From an uncultured Chloroflexota bacterium (lineage in GTDB: Bacteria; Chloroflexota; Anaerolineae; Promineifilales; Promineifilaceae): DNA of 35,163 nucleotides. The stretch covers positions 1 to 35,163 of the forward strand of contig CAADGU010000352.1 of the NCBI GenBank assembly GCA_900696625.1, read 5' to 3'. Positions 1 to 7,875 of the stretch are shown here, one piece after another. Below the pieces are notes generated by a model, which was not told the DNA's origin, did no database searches, and saw nothing but the letters and a program-made list of their open reading frames with translations. The translations under genes and the position numbers were made by a program. Every line of letters starts with the position of its first letter. Position 1 is the first letter of the stretch.

Positions 1-1
1 C

Positions 2-2632
2 GCCTGGGCCATCGTGCCCCTGGTCTTGTGGGGGTTGCGCCGCTGGCAGGTGGGGCGTACGCGGTTGGGGCTGGCAACGGCCGTCCTCAGCTTCATCCTG
101 CTCATCTTCACCCACGACGTAACCGCTTATGCTTTCCTACCCTTCATGGGTGGTTGGGTGTTGGCAATGGCGTTGGCGGAACGCAGTTGGGCCAGCCTAT
201 GGCGCGGCCTGTTGGCGCTGGCATTGGGGATGGGGGGCAGCGCCTTTTTCTGGCTGCCCGCCATCGCCGAACGCCACTTTGTGCAATTTGACCGGGCCAC
301 AAGCGCCTGGCCTTTCCTCTACTTCAACAACTTTCTTCCCCTCTCCCAACTCTTGGCCCTGCCACGTCAGGCCGACCCGTCGCTGCTCAATGATTGGCCG
401 GAACGGGGGTTGGGCGCATTGCTGGCGCTGCTGGCTGTGGCGGGCACGGCCGTCGCCTGGCGGCGTCTGCCCGGCCATCGCTGGTTGATCGGCTATCTGG
501 CGTTGGCGCTGGTGGGGTATGTGGCGCTGGTGGTGGCCGTGTCACGGCCGTTGTGGGACGCCTTCCCCCTGCTGCAAACCTTCCAATTTCCCTGGCGCTT
601 CCTGGCGCCGGCTACGCTGGCGGCGGCGCTGCTCTGCGGCGGCCTGCTGCCGGGAAACGGTAATCGGTTAGCGGTAATCGGTGAAATACGCCCTTACCGA
701 TTACCGATTACCGATTACGGATTACCTCTTCTCCTCATTATCCTCCTCTCCGCCGCGCACTGGGGTTGGCTGTATCCGCAGCACTGTGCGCCGCCGGACG
801 ATACCAGCCTGGCCGGTATGGTGGCATGGGAAGCGGCAACGGCCACGGTGGGAACCACCGCCAGCGCGGAGCTGCTGCCTACGGCCGTCAGGCAAATGCC
901 TTCGGCTGAAACCGATACGCCGGTGTGGGCGGCGCGGTTGTCGCCGGCCGATTTGCCGGAAGGATCGCAAATCTTCACAGCCGTTTACCATCCCTTGCGC
1001 GCCGAAATAGAAATGGAAACGGCCGTGCCCTTCACCGCCCGCTTTCGCACATTTTATTTTCCCGGCTGGCGCGCCTGGGTAGATGGCGAAGAAGTCCCCA
1101 TCGTTACCGGCGATCCAGATGGGCTGATTACCTTTGCCGTGCCGGACGGCCGTCATACCCTGACCGTTGCTTTTGGCGAGACGCGGTTACGCCTGCTGGC
1201 AAACCTGATTTCGCTGCTCAGTCTGGCCGCACTGGCCTTTATTTTGTGGCGCACCCCGGCTGCACACCGCAAAGCAGAGATACAGACGCCCATACCGGCG
1301 CGTTGGTGGCTGGCGCTGTTGGTGGTGGGGCTGGCGCTGCTGGCAGTCAAATGGCTGCTGGTTGACCCTGGCTATACGCCGCTGCGCCATAGTCACCTGA
1401 GTGAGACGGGGCTGGCGGGTTTTGCCGCGCCTTCCGTCACTTTTGGCAGCCCGGACAACCCGGCACAGATACGGCTGTTGGGGATGGAGGATTGGCCAAC
1501 GGCCGTGCCTGCCGACCAACCGCTGCCCGTCACCCTCTACTGGCAGGCATTGGCCGCGCTGGAAACGGAGTACCGGGTGGGGCTGGTACTGGTAGACGAA
1601 ACGGGCATACGCTGGTCTACCACCGATTTGCGGGACGACCGCTGGTCACGCGCTGCCCCCACCACCACGGCCTGGCCCCTCGACCAGTATGCGCGGACAG
1701 CCCTGCTGGTAGACCTGCTGCCAGGCACACCGCCCGGCGCCTACACGCTGCAATTATCCTTATTTGACCGGGAATCCTTGATGCCCTTAACGGTTTATGC
1801 TCAAGGGCAGCCGCCTGGCCCTTACCTGTCATTAGGGCAAATTGACGTGCAGCCACCGGCGCAAACGGCCGTGCTGGAAAGTGTATTGTTTTCCGATAAC
1901 GCCGTTACGGTTCATGGCGCATTTCTGGACCGTGCCCAGGCCGCTCCGGGTGACACGGCCGTATTGACGCTGTTGTGGTCGTTGCCAAAGGGGGCGGGCA
2001 CGGCCGTTACGCTCTCCCTGGCGGATAACACGGGCACGGTGCGGCACACCTGGCCGGTGGCACTGCCCGCGTATGGGCCAGGCAGGTGGCGCAGCCAGTT
2101 GGCGCTGGCGCTGCCGGTGACACTTCCAGGTGGCCCGTATACCGTGCAGATCAGCACACCGGCGGGGCAAACGGCCGTTTTGCCCGATGTGCTGTCCATC
2201 CAGGAACCAGAGCGCCTGTTGGCGCCGGTGGACATGGCGACGGCCGTGCATGTCTCTCTGGGCACAAATGACCAACCACTGGCGACGCTGGTGGGGTTTA
2301 CGCCAGACGTGGGCTGCCAACAGCCGGGCGGCCCGTGCCAGATCACCCTACTATGGCGCGCCGAAGCGCCCTTTTCCGGCAGCTATCGGGTCTTTGTGCA
2401 TCTGCTCGGTGCGCAGGGGCAGATCGTGGCGCAATCGGATGCTATACCGGCCGGCTGGACGCGCCCCACCACCGGCTGGCTGCCCGGCGAATACATTCTG
2501 GATACCCATACATTGGGAATGCCGTCTGAGGGGACATACACGCTAACAGTCGGCATGTATGACGAAAAAGGAGAACGCCTGCACACCCCAGACCACAATT
2601 CCACCATTGGCTTAGGCACCCTGCCAGAATAA
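2..2632 (+). CDS. Large polytopic membrane protein (PTPS-related/YfhO-like) with beta-sandwich tail, 5' end cut by window
   Basis: The reading frame is open from base 2, and the first possible start (GTG at 14) lies inside a hydrophobic stretch, so the true start is probably upstream of the window. The first ~230 visible residues are multi-pass membrane helices with the THD, FFWLPA and FPWRF pattern of the 6-pyruvoyl-tetrahydropterin-synthase-related/YfhO-type membrane proteins, which are thought to act in cell-surface glycan or lipid modification. A periplasmic segment with a FPGWRAWVDG motif follows, then more helices near residues 390-450. The last ~400 residues hold about three beta-sandwich repeats (LYWQAL, LLWSLP, LLWRAE starts; GxYTL ends). 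The same module ends the proteins at 9672-12134 and 30295-32451. A 70-bp heptamer array sits in-frame at 659-728, and twelve ACGGCCGT copies lie in the gene. Family placement is by pattern; the substrate is unknown. Confidence 0.72.
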   Translation, partial: AWAIVPLVLWGLRRWQVGRTRLGLATAVLSFILLIFTHDVTAYAFLPFMGGWVLAMALAERSWASLWRGLLALALGMGGSAFFWLPAIAERHFVQFDRATSAWPFLYFNNFLPLSQLLALPRQADPSLLNDWPERGLGALLALLAVAGTAVAWRRLPGHRWLIGYLALALVGYVALVVAVSRPLWDAFPLLQTFQFPWRFLAPATLAAALLCGGLLPGNGNRLAVIGEIRPYRLPITDYGLPLLLIILLSAAHWGWLYPQHCAPPDDTSLAGMVAWEAATATVGTTASAELLPTAVRQMPSAETDTPVWAARLSPADLPEGSQIFTAVYHPLRAEIEMETAVPFTARFRTFYFPGWRAWVDGEEVPIVTGDPDGLITFAVPDGRHTLTVAFGETRLRLLANLISLLSLAALAFILWRTPAAHRKAEIQTPIPARWWLALLVVGLALLAVKWLLVDPGYTPLRHSHLSETGLAGFAAPSVTFGSPDNPAQIRLLGMEDWPTAVPADQPLPVTLYWQALAALETEYRVGLVLVDETGIRWSTTDLRDDRWSRAAPTTTAWPLDQYARTALLVDLLPGTPPGAYTLQLSLFDRESLMPLTVYAQGQPPGPYLSLGQIDVQPPAQTAVLESVLFSDNAVTVHGAFLDRAQAAPGDTAVLTLLWSLPKGAGTAVTLSLADNTGTVRHTWPVALPAYGPGRWRSQLALALPVTLPGGPYTVQISTPAGQTAVLPDVLSIQEPERLLAPVDMATAVHVSLGTNDQPLATLVGFTPDVGCQQPGGPCQITLLWRAEAPFSGSYRVFVHLLGAQGQIVAQSDAIPAGWTRPTTGWLPGEYILDTHTLGMPSEGTYTLTVGMYDEKGERLHTPDHNSTIGLGTLPE
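659..728. repeat. Heptanucleotide tandem array folded as an inverted repeat, inside a gene
   Basis: Ten consecutive 7-nt units fill exactly 70 bp. The left part is built on GGTAATC and the right part on its complement phase, TTACCGA, so the two halves can pair into a hairpin. The array is translated within the membrane protein as a stretch containing YRLPITDYG, an unusual polar insertion between two hydrophobic segments. It has the same size and architecture as the array at 13283-13352. Confidence 0.85.
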
Positions 2633-3049
2633 TGGCCCTTGTCGGCACTTTAGTCACCGACGCGCGTAATCGTCTTTCATCAAAGTTTTCCCACAGGTTT
2701 ATTTATAGATTCTTATTGGCAGTAGTAATTAGTAGGGGGTGTTAGTTTGTGGATAAGCAGATTTTGGCCTGATATATAGCCGCATTTTAGCCGGCGTACC
2801 TGTATGTGGCGGCAGTGGGCGGGGAAAAGTCAGGAAAGATTAGCGGGAACTGAAACGGGGGGATGGACACGGCCGTAGCCCCCATTTTTATCCCGCCCCA
2901 CATCTTCTCCGTTGTAACCCCAAAACCCCATATCTGGCGCTGCCGGGAAAAGAGATGACATAAACCGCGCCCACTGTTTTCCACAAAACAAGGGGGTTTT
3001 CCACAACTATTGGGTAGTTATCCACAGTTTTGTGGGCAAAATGCGGGTT
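2633..3049. other. Convergent intergenic region with DnaA-box cluster, candidate replication origin
   Basis: This 417-bp gap between two converging genes holds two perfect DnaA boxes, TTATCCACA on the minus strand at 2748-2756 and on the plus strand at 3018-3026. Two more sites match TTWTNCACA (TTTTCCACA at 2977-2985 and 2997-3005), and a weaker TTTCCCACA lies at 2687-2695. An A/T-rich patch at about 2696-2735 could serve as an unwinding element. One ACGGCCGT lies at 2869. No dnaA, dnaN, gidA or parAB gene is in the window, and converging flanks are not the commonest origin setting. Origin function is therefore an inference from the box cluster alone. Confidence 0.5.
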
Positions 3050-4600
3050 TCACTCCCGTTGGGGCGTGGGTTGCGACGCCTCAGAAAGAGACATATGAGG
3101 GGGTGGGGCTACCCCCTCGTGGGGCGCAGCCGCCAGCCGCGCCAGCTTATGCCGGGCCACCGGTAATGAGGCTGACCGGTACAGGATGGCGGCCATTTCC
3201 CGCACATGGCCGGGCCGCCAGTGGGCGGGTTTCCCGGCCACATCCCGCAGCATCTGCCAGCTTCGCCGCGCCCGAAACTCTTTGTGCAGCGTCACATGCA
3301 GTTGGCGATAAAATGCGGTGGAAAATGGTCCCTGGTACATCATGGCCAGGTCGGCCGAGTCCGTCCAGTTTTGTTTTGCGCCCAATTGCAGTTGCACGTT
3401 TTCGTAAAACCGGGTGCCGGGCAGTGGGTAGGAAACAGACATGCCAATGTCATCTGGCTGGCAATCACGTACCATTTGCAGCGTTTTTTCAATGTCGGCC
3501 CGTGTTTCACCGGGGTAGCCAAACTGCAAAAAGAAACCCACGCGCACCCCGGCGGCGTGAAGCTGCCGGGCGGCTTCATAAATTTGTTCCACAGTGGTGC
3601 CCTTTTCCATGGCGTTCAAAATATGCTGCGCGCCGGATTCTGCCCCCAGCCAGACAATCTCACACCCGGCGCGGCGCAGTGCCTGGACGTTGTCCGGGTC
3701 ACGCACAATCAGGTCGGCACGGCTGAGGCATTTGAAGGGCAGGTGAATCTGGCGTGCTTCCACTTCGGCGGCAAAGTCTGCCCACCAGCCCGGTCTTAGC
3801 CCCATGATGTCGTCGGCAAACCAGATGTGGTCGGGCCGGTAGGTTTCTTGTAACCAGTGCATTTCTGCGGCCACGTTTTGGGGGCTGCGTGAATGGTAGC
3901 GTTGGCCCCAAATGGGTTTGGCGCACCAGTTGCAGTGGTAGGGGCAGCCGCGGGTGGTGACCATGTTCATGGAGTAGTAGCCGTGTTTCTGCTGCCACAT
4001 CTGGCGGTAACGGGGCACATCCACCAAATCCCAGGCGGGGAAGGGTAACGCATCTACATCTTTCAGTGGGGGGCGGCGGGCATTGCGGTGCGGGCCGTCT
4101 GGGGTGTGATGGGCCAGACCGGGGATGGCAGCGCAATGGTCAATTGTCAATTGACCATTATCCATTGACAATTCCTGCAGGAGTTCGGACAGGGTTTCTT
4201 CGCCTTCGCCGAGCAGGACGTAGTGGGCGCCGGTGTGCAGGTAGGCTTCGGCGTGGTCGGTGGCGTCTGAGCCGCAGACGATGGTGATGCAGCCCTGCGC
4301 CTGGGCCTGCTGGATCATGGTGAAGGCGGCTTCGCGCATGTTGAGCAGGCACATTTTGGACAGGTAGTTGAAGTTGTCTTCGTAGATGATGGCGTAGCGA
4401 GGTTGGTGCTGATTGAGTGCCTGCGCCCATTCGTCGGTGGAAGCGGCCAGCATGGCATCGAACAGGGCGACGCTGTAGCCCTGGGCGCGCATGGCGCTGG
4501 CGGCGTACAGTGTGCCCAGGGGGGGGTAGGGCTGCATGGCGGCCCACAGTTTGGGGTCAAAGCGGAGGTAGTAGGATTGGCCGAAAAGGATGTCTGTCAT
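3050..4600 (-). CDS. B12-binding-domain radical SAM protein
   Basis: A 516-residue protein. The N-terminal ~140 residues resemble a cobalamin-binding Rossmann domain (PPLGTLYAASAMRAQGY; later GEGEETL). The radical SAM core follows, with its CxxxCxxC 4Fe-4S motif at C219, C223 and C226 inside TTRGCPYHCNWC. Class B radical SAM enzymes typically perform methylations or rearrangements on lipids, cofactors or secondary metabolites; the substrate cannot be read here. The start at 4600 is chosen because AGGAG lies 7 nt upstream; a longer frame to 4648 would run through a repeat element. Residues near 146-156 (MDNGQLTIDH) are encoded by a 42-bp heptamer array, an in-frame insertion of 14 codons. The gene carries no ACGGCCGT copy over 1.5 kb, unlike its neighbours. 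It is the third gene of a minus-strand set with 5726-7249 and 4757-5692. Confidence 0.85.
   Translation of the reverse strand: MTDILFGQSYYLRFDPKLWAAMQPYPPLGTLYAASAMRAQGYSVALFDAMLAASTDEWAQALNQHQPRYAIIYEDNFNYLSKMCLLNMREAAFTMIQQAQAQGCITIVCGSDATDHAEAYLHTGAHYVLLGEGEETLSELLQELSMDNGQLTIDHCAAIPGLAHHTPDGPHRNARRPPLKDVDALPFPAWDLVDVPRYRQMWQQKHGYYSMNMVTTRGCPYHCNWCAKPIWGQRYHSRSPQNVAAEMHWLQETYRPDHIWFADDIMGLRPGWWADFAAEVEARQIHLPFKCLSRADLIVRDPDNVQALRRAGCEIVWLGAESGAQHILNAMEKGTTVEQIYEAARQLHAAGVRVGFFLQFGYPGETRADIEKTLQMVRDCQPDDIGMSVSYPLPGTRFYENVQLQLGAKQNWTDSADLAMMYQGPFSTAFYRQLHVTLHKEFRARRSWQMLRDVAGKPAHWRPGHVREMAAILYRSASLPVARHKLARLAAAPHEGVAPPPHMSLSEASQPTPQRE
4134..4175. repeat. Heptanucleotide array (CAATTGA type) inside radical SAM gene
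   Basis: Six 7-nt units built on CAATTGA/CCATTGA fill 42 bp. The units near the left contain the palindrome GGTCAATTGTCAATTGACC, so the array can form a hairpin. Its length is a multiple of three, and it adds 14 codons between the B12-binding and radical SAM domains without breaking the frame. Confidence 0.8.
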
Positions 4601-4612
4601 GGGGTACTCCTG

Positions 4613-4765
4613 AGACCCTAAGTAAGCGTCTAAAAATAACTTCCCCATTTGAGATTAGGAGACTAAGAGATTGGCAATCTCCTAATCTCCCAATCTCTCA
4701 ATCTCGGTCGGGGAGGAAGTAATAAATGGACACTTACTAAGGGTTTTCTGAAACCATTAGGGTCT
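4613..4765. repeat. MITE-like inverted-repeat element with octamer array in its centre
   Basis: The ends are AGACCCTA (4613-4620) and its complement TAGGGTCT (4758-4765). Inside them an imperfect second arm pair runs from AGTAAG...AACTTCCCC (4621-4646) to GGGGAGGAAGT...CTTACT (4710-4738). The right arm carries about 20 extra bases. The centre (4651-4706) is seven octamers built on GAGATTGG and its complement, again able to fold back. There is no ORF inside. The right end overlaps the stop codon of the 4757-5692 gene and the left end abuts the ribosome-binding site of the 3050-4600 gene, so the element fills the whole junction. Confidence 0.55.
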
Positions 4766-5692
4766 TGGTCTTCCCTCTAGCCGGGTTTGGTAGGCGGTGA
4801 GGGCGTATTGTTTGTGAGCATCGAAGTGGCCTTTGCACCAGTCGCGGGAGAAGGCGGCGTCTGAGCCGGCCGCTTGTGGTTGAAATTTGCGGATTTTACG
4901 CTGCATTTCCCAGTGATCGAGCCATTGGCCGAGCGGGGTGCGCAGGGGGAGTTCGGCCAGGTGTTGCAGGTGAGGATGTGGCACACGGCCGTCCCCCCTG
5001 ACATGTGGCGCGCCAACTGCGTTTGGCAGAAACGCCGCCGTCCACCTGTTGATTTGCCGCATCTGCTGATAAACCGGCATGCCGGAAAGGGGCGCCATTT
5101 GGGCCACTTCGTGAGCGGTATAGAGGTTATGTTCGGAGAAGAATAAGGCGTTTTCGGCCAGGATGTAGTTGGGGCAGAGAGTATACCCGCGCCGGGCGGC
5201 CAGGCGCACGATCAGAATAGCAAAAGCGCGGTTGAGCCAGACACGGCCGTTGACCGCCACCAACAAATAATCTATATCCCCATTCGGCGCTACGTTGTCT
5301 ACAGCCAGTGACCCGGTGACGGCGACCATGCGGGTGAAGGGCAGGCCGGACAGCAGACGGCCGTATTTTAAGGCCACCGGCCACAACTGGCGGGCGTGTT
5401 CACCCCGCTCCTGGCGGATGGCGACGGTATTTTGGCGTCCGGGCAGGGTGTAGTACGTGTTCACCTGGCAGAGGTGAGTCTCTGCCAGGTGGCCTAGTGA
5501 TGCTTCTACTGCGGGCAGGGAGGCGGTGGTTTCCACCAGGTAGCGGTGAATTTCAACGGCCGTGAGCGGATAGTCAAACACGTCGGCGTAGGCAATGGCC
5601 CGCCAGACGGCCGTTTCCAATGGCGTCAGGTGGGGGGGCAGTGCCTGGGGAGTGGCGGAGGGGCGAGAGTGTGCCGCAGCCGGTGTACTCAT
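4757..5692 (-). CDS. Nucleotidyltransferase-fold protein with N-terminal winged-helix-like region
   Basis: A 311-residue soluble protein. Residues ~24-85 look like a small helix-turn-helix/winged-helix domain (LETAVWRAIAYADVFDYPLT). Residues ~122-146 carry a nucleotidyltransferase-like signature: Gly127-Ser128 followed by Asp139 and Asp141 in NGDIDYLLV, the pattern of pol-beta-fold enzymes. The remainder (~150-311) is helical and unrecognised. The start ATG at 5692 has AAGGA about 9 nt upstream. It begins 33 bp after the radical SAM gene at 5726-7249 and precedes the one at 3050-4600, so the three are probably co-transcribed. The sandwiching implies a shared pathway. The family name is from the motif only; substrate and true activity are unknown, and the protein could be a catalytically altered member. 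Confidence 0.6.
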   Translation of the reverse strand: MSTPAAAHSRPSATPQALPPHLTPLETAVWRAIAYADVFDYPLTAVEIHRYLVETTASLPAVEASLGHLAETHLCQVNTYYTLPGRQNTVAIRQERGEHARQLWPVALKYGRLLSGLPFTRMVAVTGSLAVDNVAPNGDIDYLLVAVNGRVWLNRAFAILIVRLAARRGYTLCPNYILAENALFFSEHNLYTAHEVAQMAPLSGMPVYQQMRQINRWTAAFLPNAVGAPHVRGDGRVPHPHLQHLAELPLRTPLGQWLDHWEMQRKIRKFQPQAAGSDAAFSRDWCKGHFDAHKQYALTAYQTRLEGRPRP

Positions 5693-5725
5693 ACGGTTTG
5701 TTCCTTTGCCATGGGGGATGGGTAT

Positions 5726-7249
5726 TCAAAAGCCGGAAGTTTCCGGGCGCTGGTAGGCAATGAGCCGGTGCAGAGCGCGCAGTTCCAGTGGTGAACGGTA
5801 GATGTGGGTGTGGTAGCGCCAGGATGAGATGAGCTTCAGCAGGCGGCGGTGGGCGCCGGTAAGATGGGTATCGGTGGTGGTGGGGTAATAGGCGTTGAGG
5901 ACGCGCTCAAAGTCATGCAGTTGTTGGTGTAACGGCCGTTTGATCCAGGGCATGGTCAGGCTGCGGCGTTGGGAAAAGTTGAGCCATGCCGGGCTGACCC
6001 ATTCGTCCAGGGTTTGCGGGAAGGCAAACCCTTCGGCCTGCGCTTCGTCATAGAGGTTGCCAGCGAGTGGCACAGGGGTATAGAGGTACATGATGATTTC
6101 GGCGGCAGGGTTGATTTGTTTCACCTGGCGGATGAAATTCATGGTCTGGTGGGCGTCGGCTTCGGGGTCAGGCGGATTGCCCATGACGAAGGAAAGTTCA
6201 GGCACAATGCCGTAACTTTTCATGCGGCGCACCATCGCCAGCGTTTTTTCCGGGGTCATTTGCCCGCCTTTGTCCATGCGTTTGAGGGTGTCTTGTGAGC
6301 CGGATTCCGCGCCCAAAAAGACCATTTTGAGACCGGCGTCACGCATGAGCGCCCAGGTGTGGTCGCTGTATTGCATCATGGTGTCAATGCGGCCTTCACC
6401 CCACCAGGCAATGCCCATGCCCATGATGCGCTCGCTGAATTCGGCGACGCGAGCTTCCTGGGTGAAGAAATTGTTGTCGTAAAATTCGATGGCGTTAACG
6501 CCCCATTGCTGTTGGTAGAGGCGGGCTATTTGTTCCAGTTGCACGGCCGTTTGGGGCAGCCAACGGCCGTTGACCATATTCACCACCGCGCAGAAGTTGC
6601 AAAAAAAAGGACAGCCGTAGGAGGAGTGGTAGCCCAGGGTGCGTGACCCTAAAAAGGTAGGGCGCACGTAACGGCCGACGGGTACGCGGTCAAAGTTCCA
6701 GGGGGGTAGATTCTTGGGAGCGGGGATGGGGGCCAGCGGGTTGGTGGTGGGACGGCCGTTGGTTTTGTAGGCGAGGCCGGGGATGGATAATTTGGTAACT
6801 GGGTAATTGAGTAATTGGGTAATTGGAGATTGGGAGATTGGGGGATTGGTACGGCCGTGCAGGTGGTCGAGCAATTGCAGGAAGGCGTATTCGCCGTGGC
6901 CGCGAATGACGAAATCTACAAAGTCGGCGCGCAGGCAGACGTCCCAATGTTGGGTGGGGAAGTAGCCGCCCCAGATAATGGTGAGGTGGGGGTGGCGGTG
7001 TTTGAGTTCGCGGCAGAGGGGGACGGCCTGTTGCAGTTGCGGGCCAGGCATGACGGTGACGGCCAGGATAGGGGTGGGGCCGGCCTGTTGGATACGGCCG
7101 TGCAGTTCGGCTAATGGGTCATCCACCAGATTGCCATCCACGATTTCGTAGGCATAGTGCCCTTCCAGCACAGCCCCTACCGCCAGCAATGACATGGGCA
7201 GAATGGGTTTGCGGTTGGCCGAAGACTGCGGGTTGAAGAAAATAATCAT
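5726..7249 (-). CDS. B12-binding-domain radical SAM protein
   Basis: A 507-residue protein of the same general architecture as the one at 3050-4600. It has an N-terminal cobalamin-binding-like domain (NPQSSANRKPILPMSLLAVGAVL; IIWGGYFPT; RGHGE) and a radical SAM core with C213, C217 and C220 in YGCPFFCNFC. Later conserved pieces include FLGAESGSQDTLKRMDKGG and a typical C-terminal helical domain. The start ATG at 7249 is preceded by a GAGGGG sequence. Residues about 134-155 (NPPISQ...YPVTKL) are encoded by a 56-bp octamer array and form a proline/serine-rich linker between the two domains. It is the first gene of the minus-strand set running down to 3050; the region upstream is shared divergently with the gene at 7339. 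Confidence 0.85.
   Translation of the reverse strand: MIIFFNPQSSANRKPILPMSLLAVGAVLEGHYAYEIVDGNLVDDPLAELHGRIQQAGPTPILAVTVMPGPQLQQAVPLCRELKHRHPHLTIIWGGYFPTQHWDVCLRADFVDFVIRGHGEYAFLQLLDHLHGRTNPPISQSPITQLLNYPVTKLSIPGLAYKTNGRPTTNPLAPIPAPKNLPPWNFDRVPVGRYVRPTFLGSRTLGYHSSYGCPFFCNFCAVVNMVNGRWLPQTAVQLEQIARLYQQQWGVNAIEFYDNNFFTQEARVAEFSERIMGMGIAWWGEGRIDTMMQYSDHTWALMRDAGLKMVFLGAESGSQDTLKRMDKGGQMTPEKTLAMVRRMKSYGIVPELSFVMGNPPDPEADAHQTMNFIRQVKQINPAAEIIMYLYTPVPLAGNLYDEAQAEGFAFPQTLDEWVSPAWLNFSQRRSLTMPWIKRPLHQQLHDFERVLNAYYPTTTDTHLTGAHRRLLKLISSWRYHTHIYRSPLELRALHRLIAYQRPETSGF
6794..6849. repeat. Octanucleotide array (GGTAATTG / GAGATTGG) inside radical SAM gene
   Basis: Seven 8-nt units in one orientation: four of GGTAATTG type, then GAGATTGG twice, then GGGATTGG. 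The GAGATTGG unit is the same as in the arrays at 4651-4706 and 19741-19764, so these form one sequence family. The array is translated as the inter-domain linker of the radical SAM protein. Confidence 0.8.
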
Positions 7250-7303
7250 AGCCCCTCATTTGCCCTGAAACTCAGAGCAAATGACGGGCATTATAACACT
7301 GAC

Positions 7304-7332
7304 TGGCAAGAGGGAAACATCAGGGGGATAAT
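7304..7332 (+). promoter_or_regulatory. Candidate promoter giving a leaderless transcript for the DUF952 gene
   Basis: A TGGCAA element at 7304-7309, a 17-bp spacer and GATAAT at 7327-7332 place transcription start about at the ATG at 7339. No Shine-Dalgarno sequence fits between them. An 8-bp inverted repeat (TCATTTGC at 7256-7263, complement at 7277-7284) lies upstream, between this gene and the divergent radical SAM gene, and could be an operator. Confidence 0.4.
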
Positions 7333-7338
7333 GGCGGT

Positions 7339-7680
7339 ATGATCATTTTGCACATTGCCCGGAGAGAGGAGTGGGAAACGGCCGTGACCCTGGGACAGTA
7401 CACGACCGATTCATTGGCGGCAGAAGGTTTCATTCACTGCTCCACCGTTGAGCAGGTATTGATGCCGGCGAATGAACGTTTTCGGGGGCAAACGGATTTG
7501 TTGTTGCTGTGCATTGACCCTTCACGGCTCACAGCGCCGCTGGTGTATGAAGATTGTTATGAGACGGGGGTGCAGTTTCCACATATTTATGGCGCGTTGA
7601 ACGTCACGGCCGTGCTGCGCGTTCTGGATTTTCCACCACAGGCCGATGGCTCCTTTACCCTGCCGCCCATGCTCCAGTAG
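7339..7680 (+). CDS. DUF952 domain protein
   Basis: A 113-residue protein covering a complete DUF952 domain. The family hallmarks are present: IARREEW near the N-terminus, the AEGFIHCS motif around residues 28-35, NERFRGQTDLLLLCID, and the FPHIYGALN motif near residues 81-89. Members are small cytoplasmic proteins of unconfirmed function, sometimes annotated as glutathione S-transferase-like. The ATG at 7339 is almost directly behind a -10-like GATAAT, so the transcript may be leaderless. Two ACGGCCGT copies lie in this short gene (7378 and 7606). It is separated from the next gene by a 17-bp inverted repeat. Confidence 0.85.
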   Translation: MIILHIARREEWETAVTLGQYTTDSLAAEGFIHCSTVEQVLMPANERFRGQTDLLLLCIDPSRLTAPLVYEDCYETGVQFPHIYGALNVTAVLRVLDFPPQADGSFTLPPMLQ

Positions 7681-7785
7681 AGCAGGCCTTGTGCCTACCC
7701 CATCCTGGGCAACCACAAGCGCCGCCCCTACTTCACATAATCTTTCTGGTGTGTTAAAATTCTGACCAATCAATCGTAACTGTCC

Positions 7786-7848
7786 AGACCTGACAGGTTT
7801 TTCGCCAGTTCACCTTGAACCTTTAATGGTCAAAAACCTGTCAGGTCT
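7786..7848. repeat. 17-bp perfect inverted repeat with 29-nt loop
   Basis: The arms 7786-7802 and 7832-7848 are perfectly complementary (AGACCTGACAGGTTTTT and its complement). The inner CCTGACAGG is itself near-palindromic. The pair sits in the 195-bp gap between 7680 and 7876, the only notable content there. It could act as a terminator for the upstream gene or be a small dispersed repeat; the Ts after the left arm fit the former. Confidence 0.65.
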
Positions 7849-7875
7849 CCAGAGGAACTGATCGCTTACCTGGAT

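Noticed and set aside
659-728. A frameshift or pseudogene caused by the array in the first gene
   Set aside because: The frame stays open through the array and both sides keep the same family pattern, so the gene appears intact.
3010-3726. A 238-codon plus-strand ORF over the radical SAM gene
   Set aside because: It is antisense to a gene with clear motifs, has no recognisable domain and a low-complexity Arg/Pro composition, and has no ribosome-binding site.
4613-4765. A complete insertion sequence
   Set aside because: There is no transposase ORF and the arms are unequal, so at most it is a MITE-like remnant.
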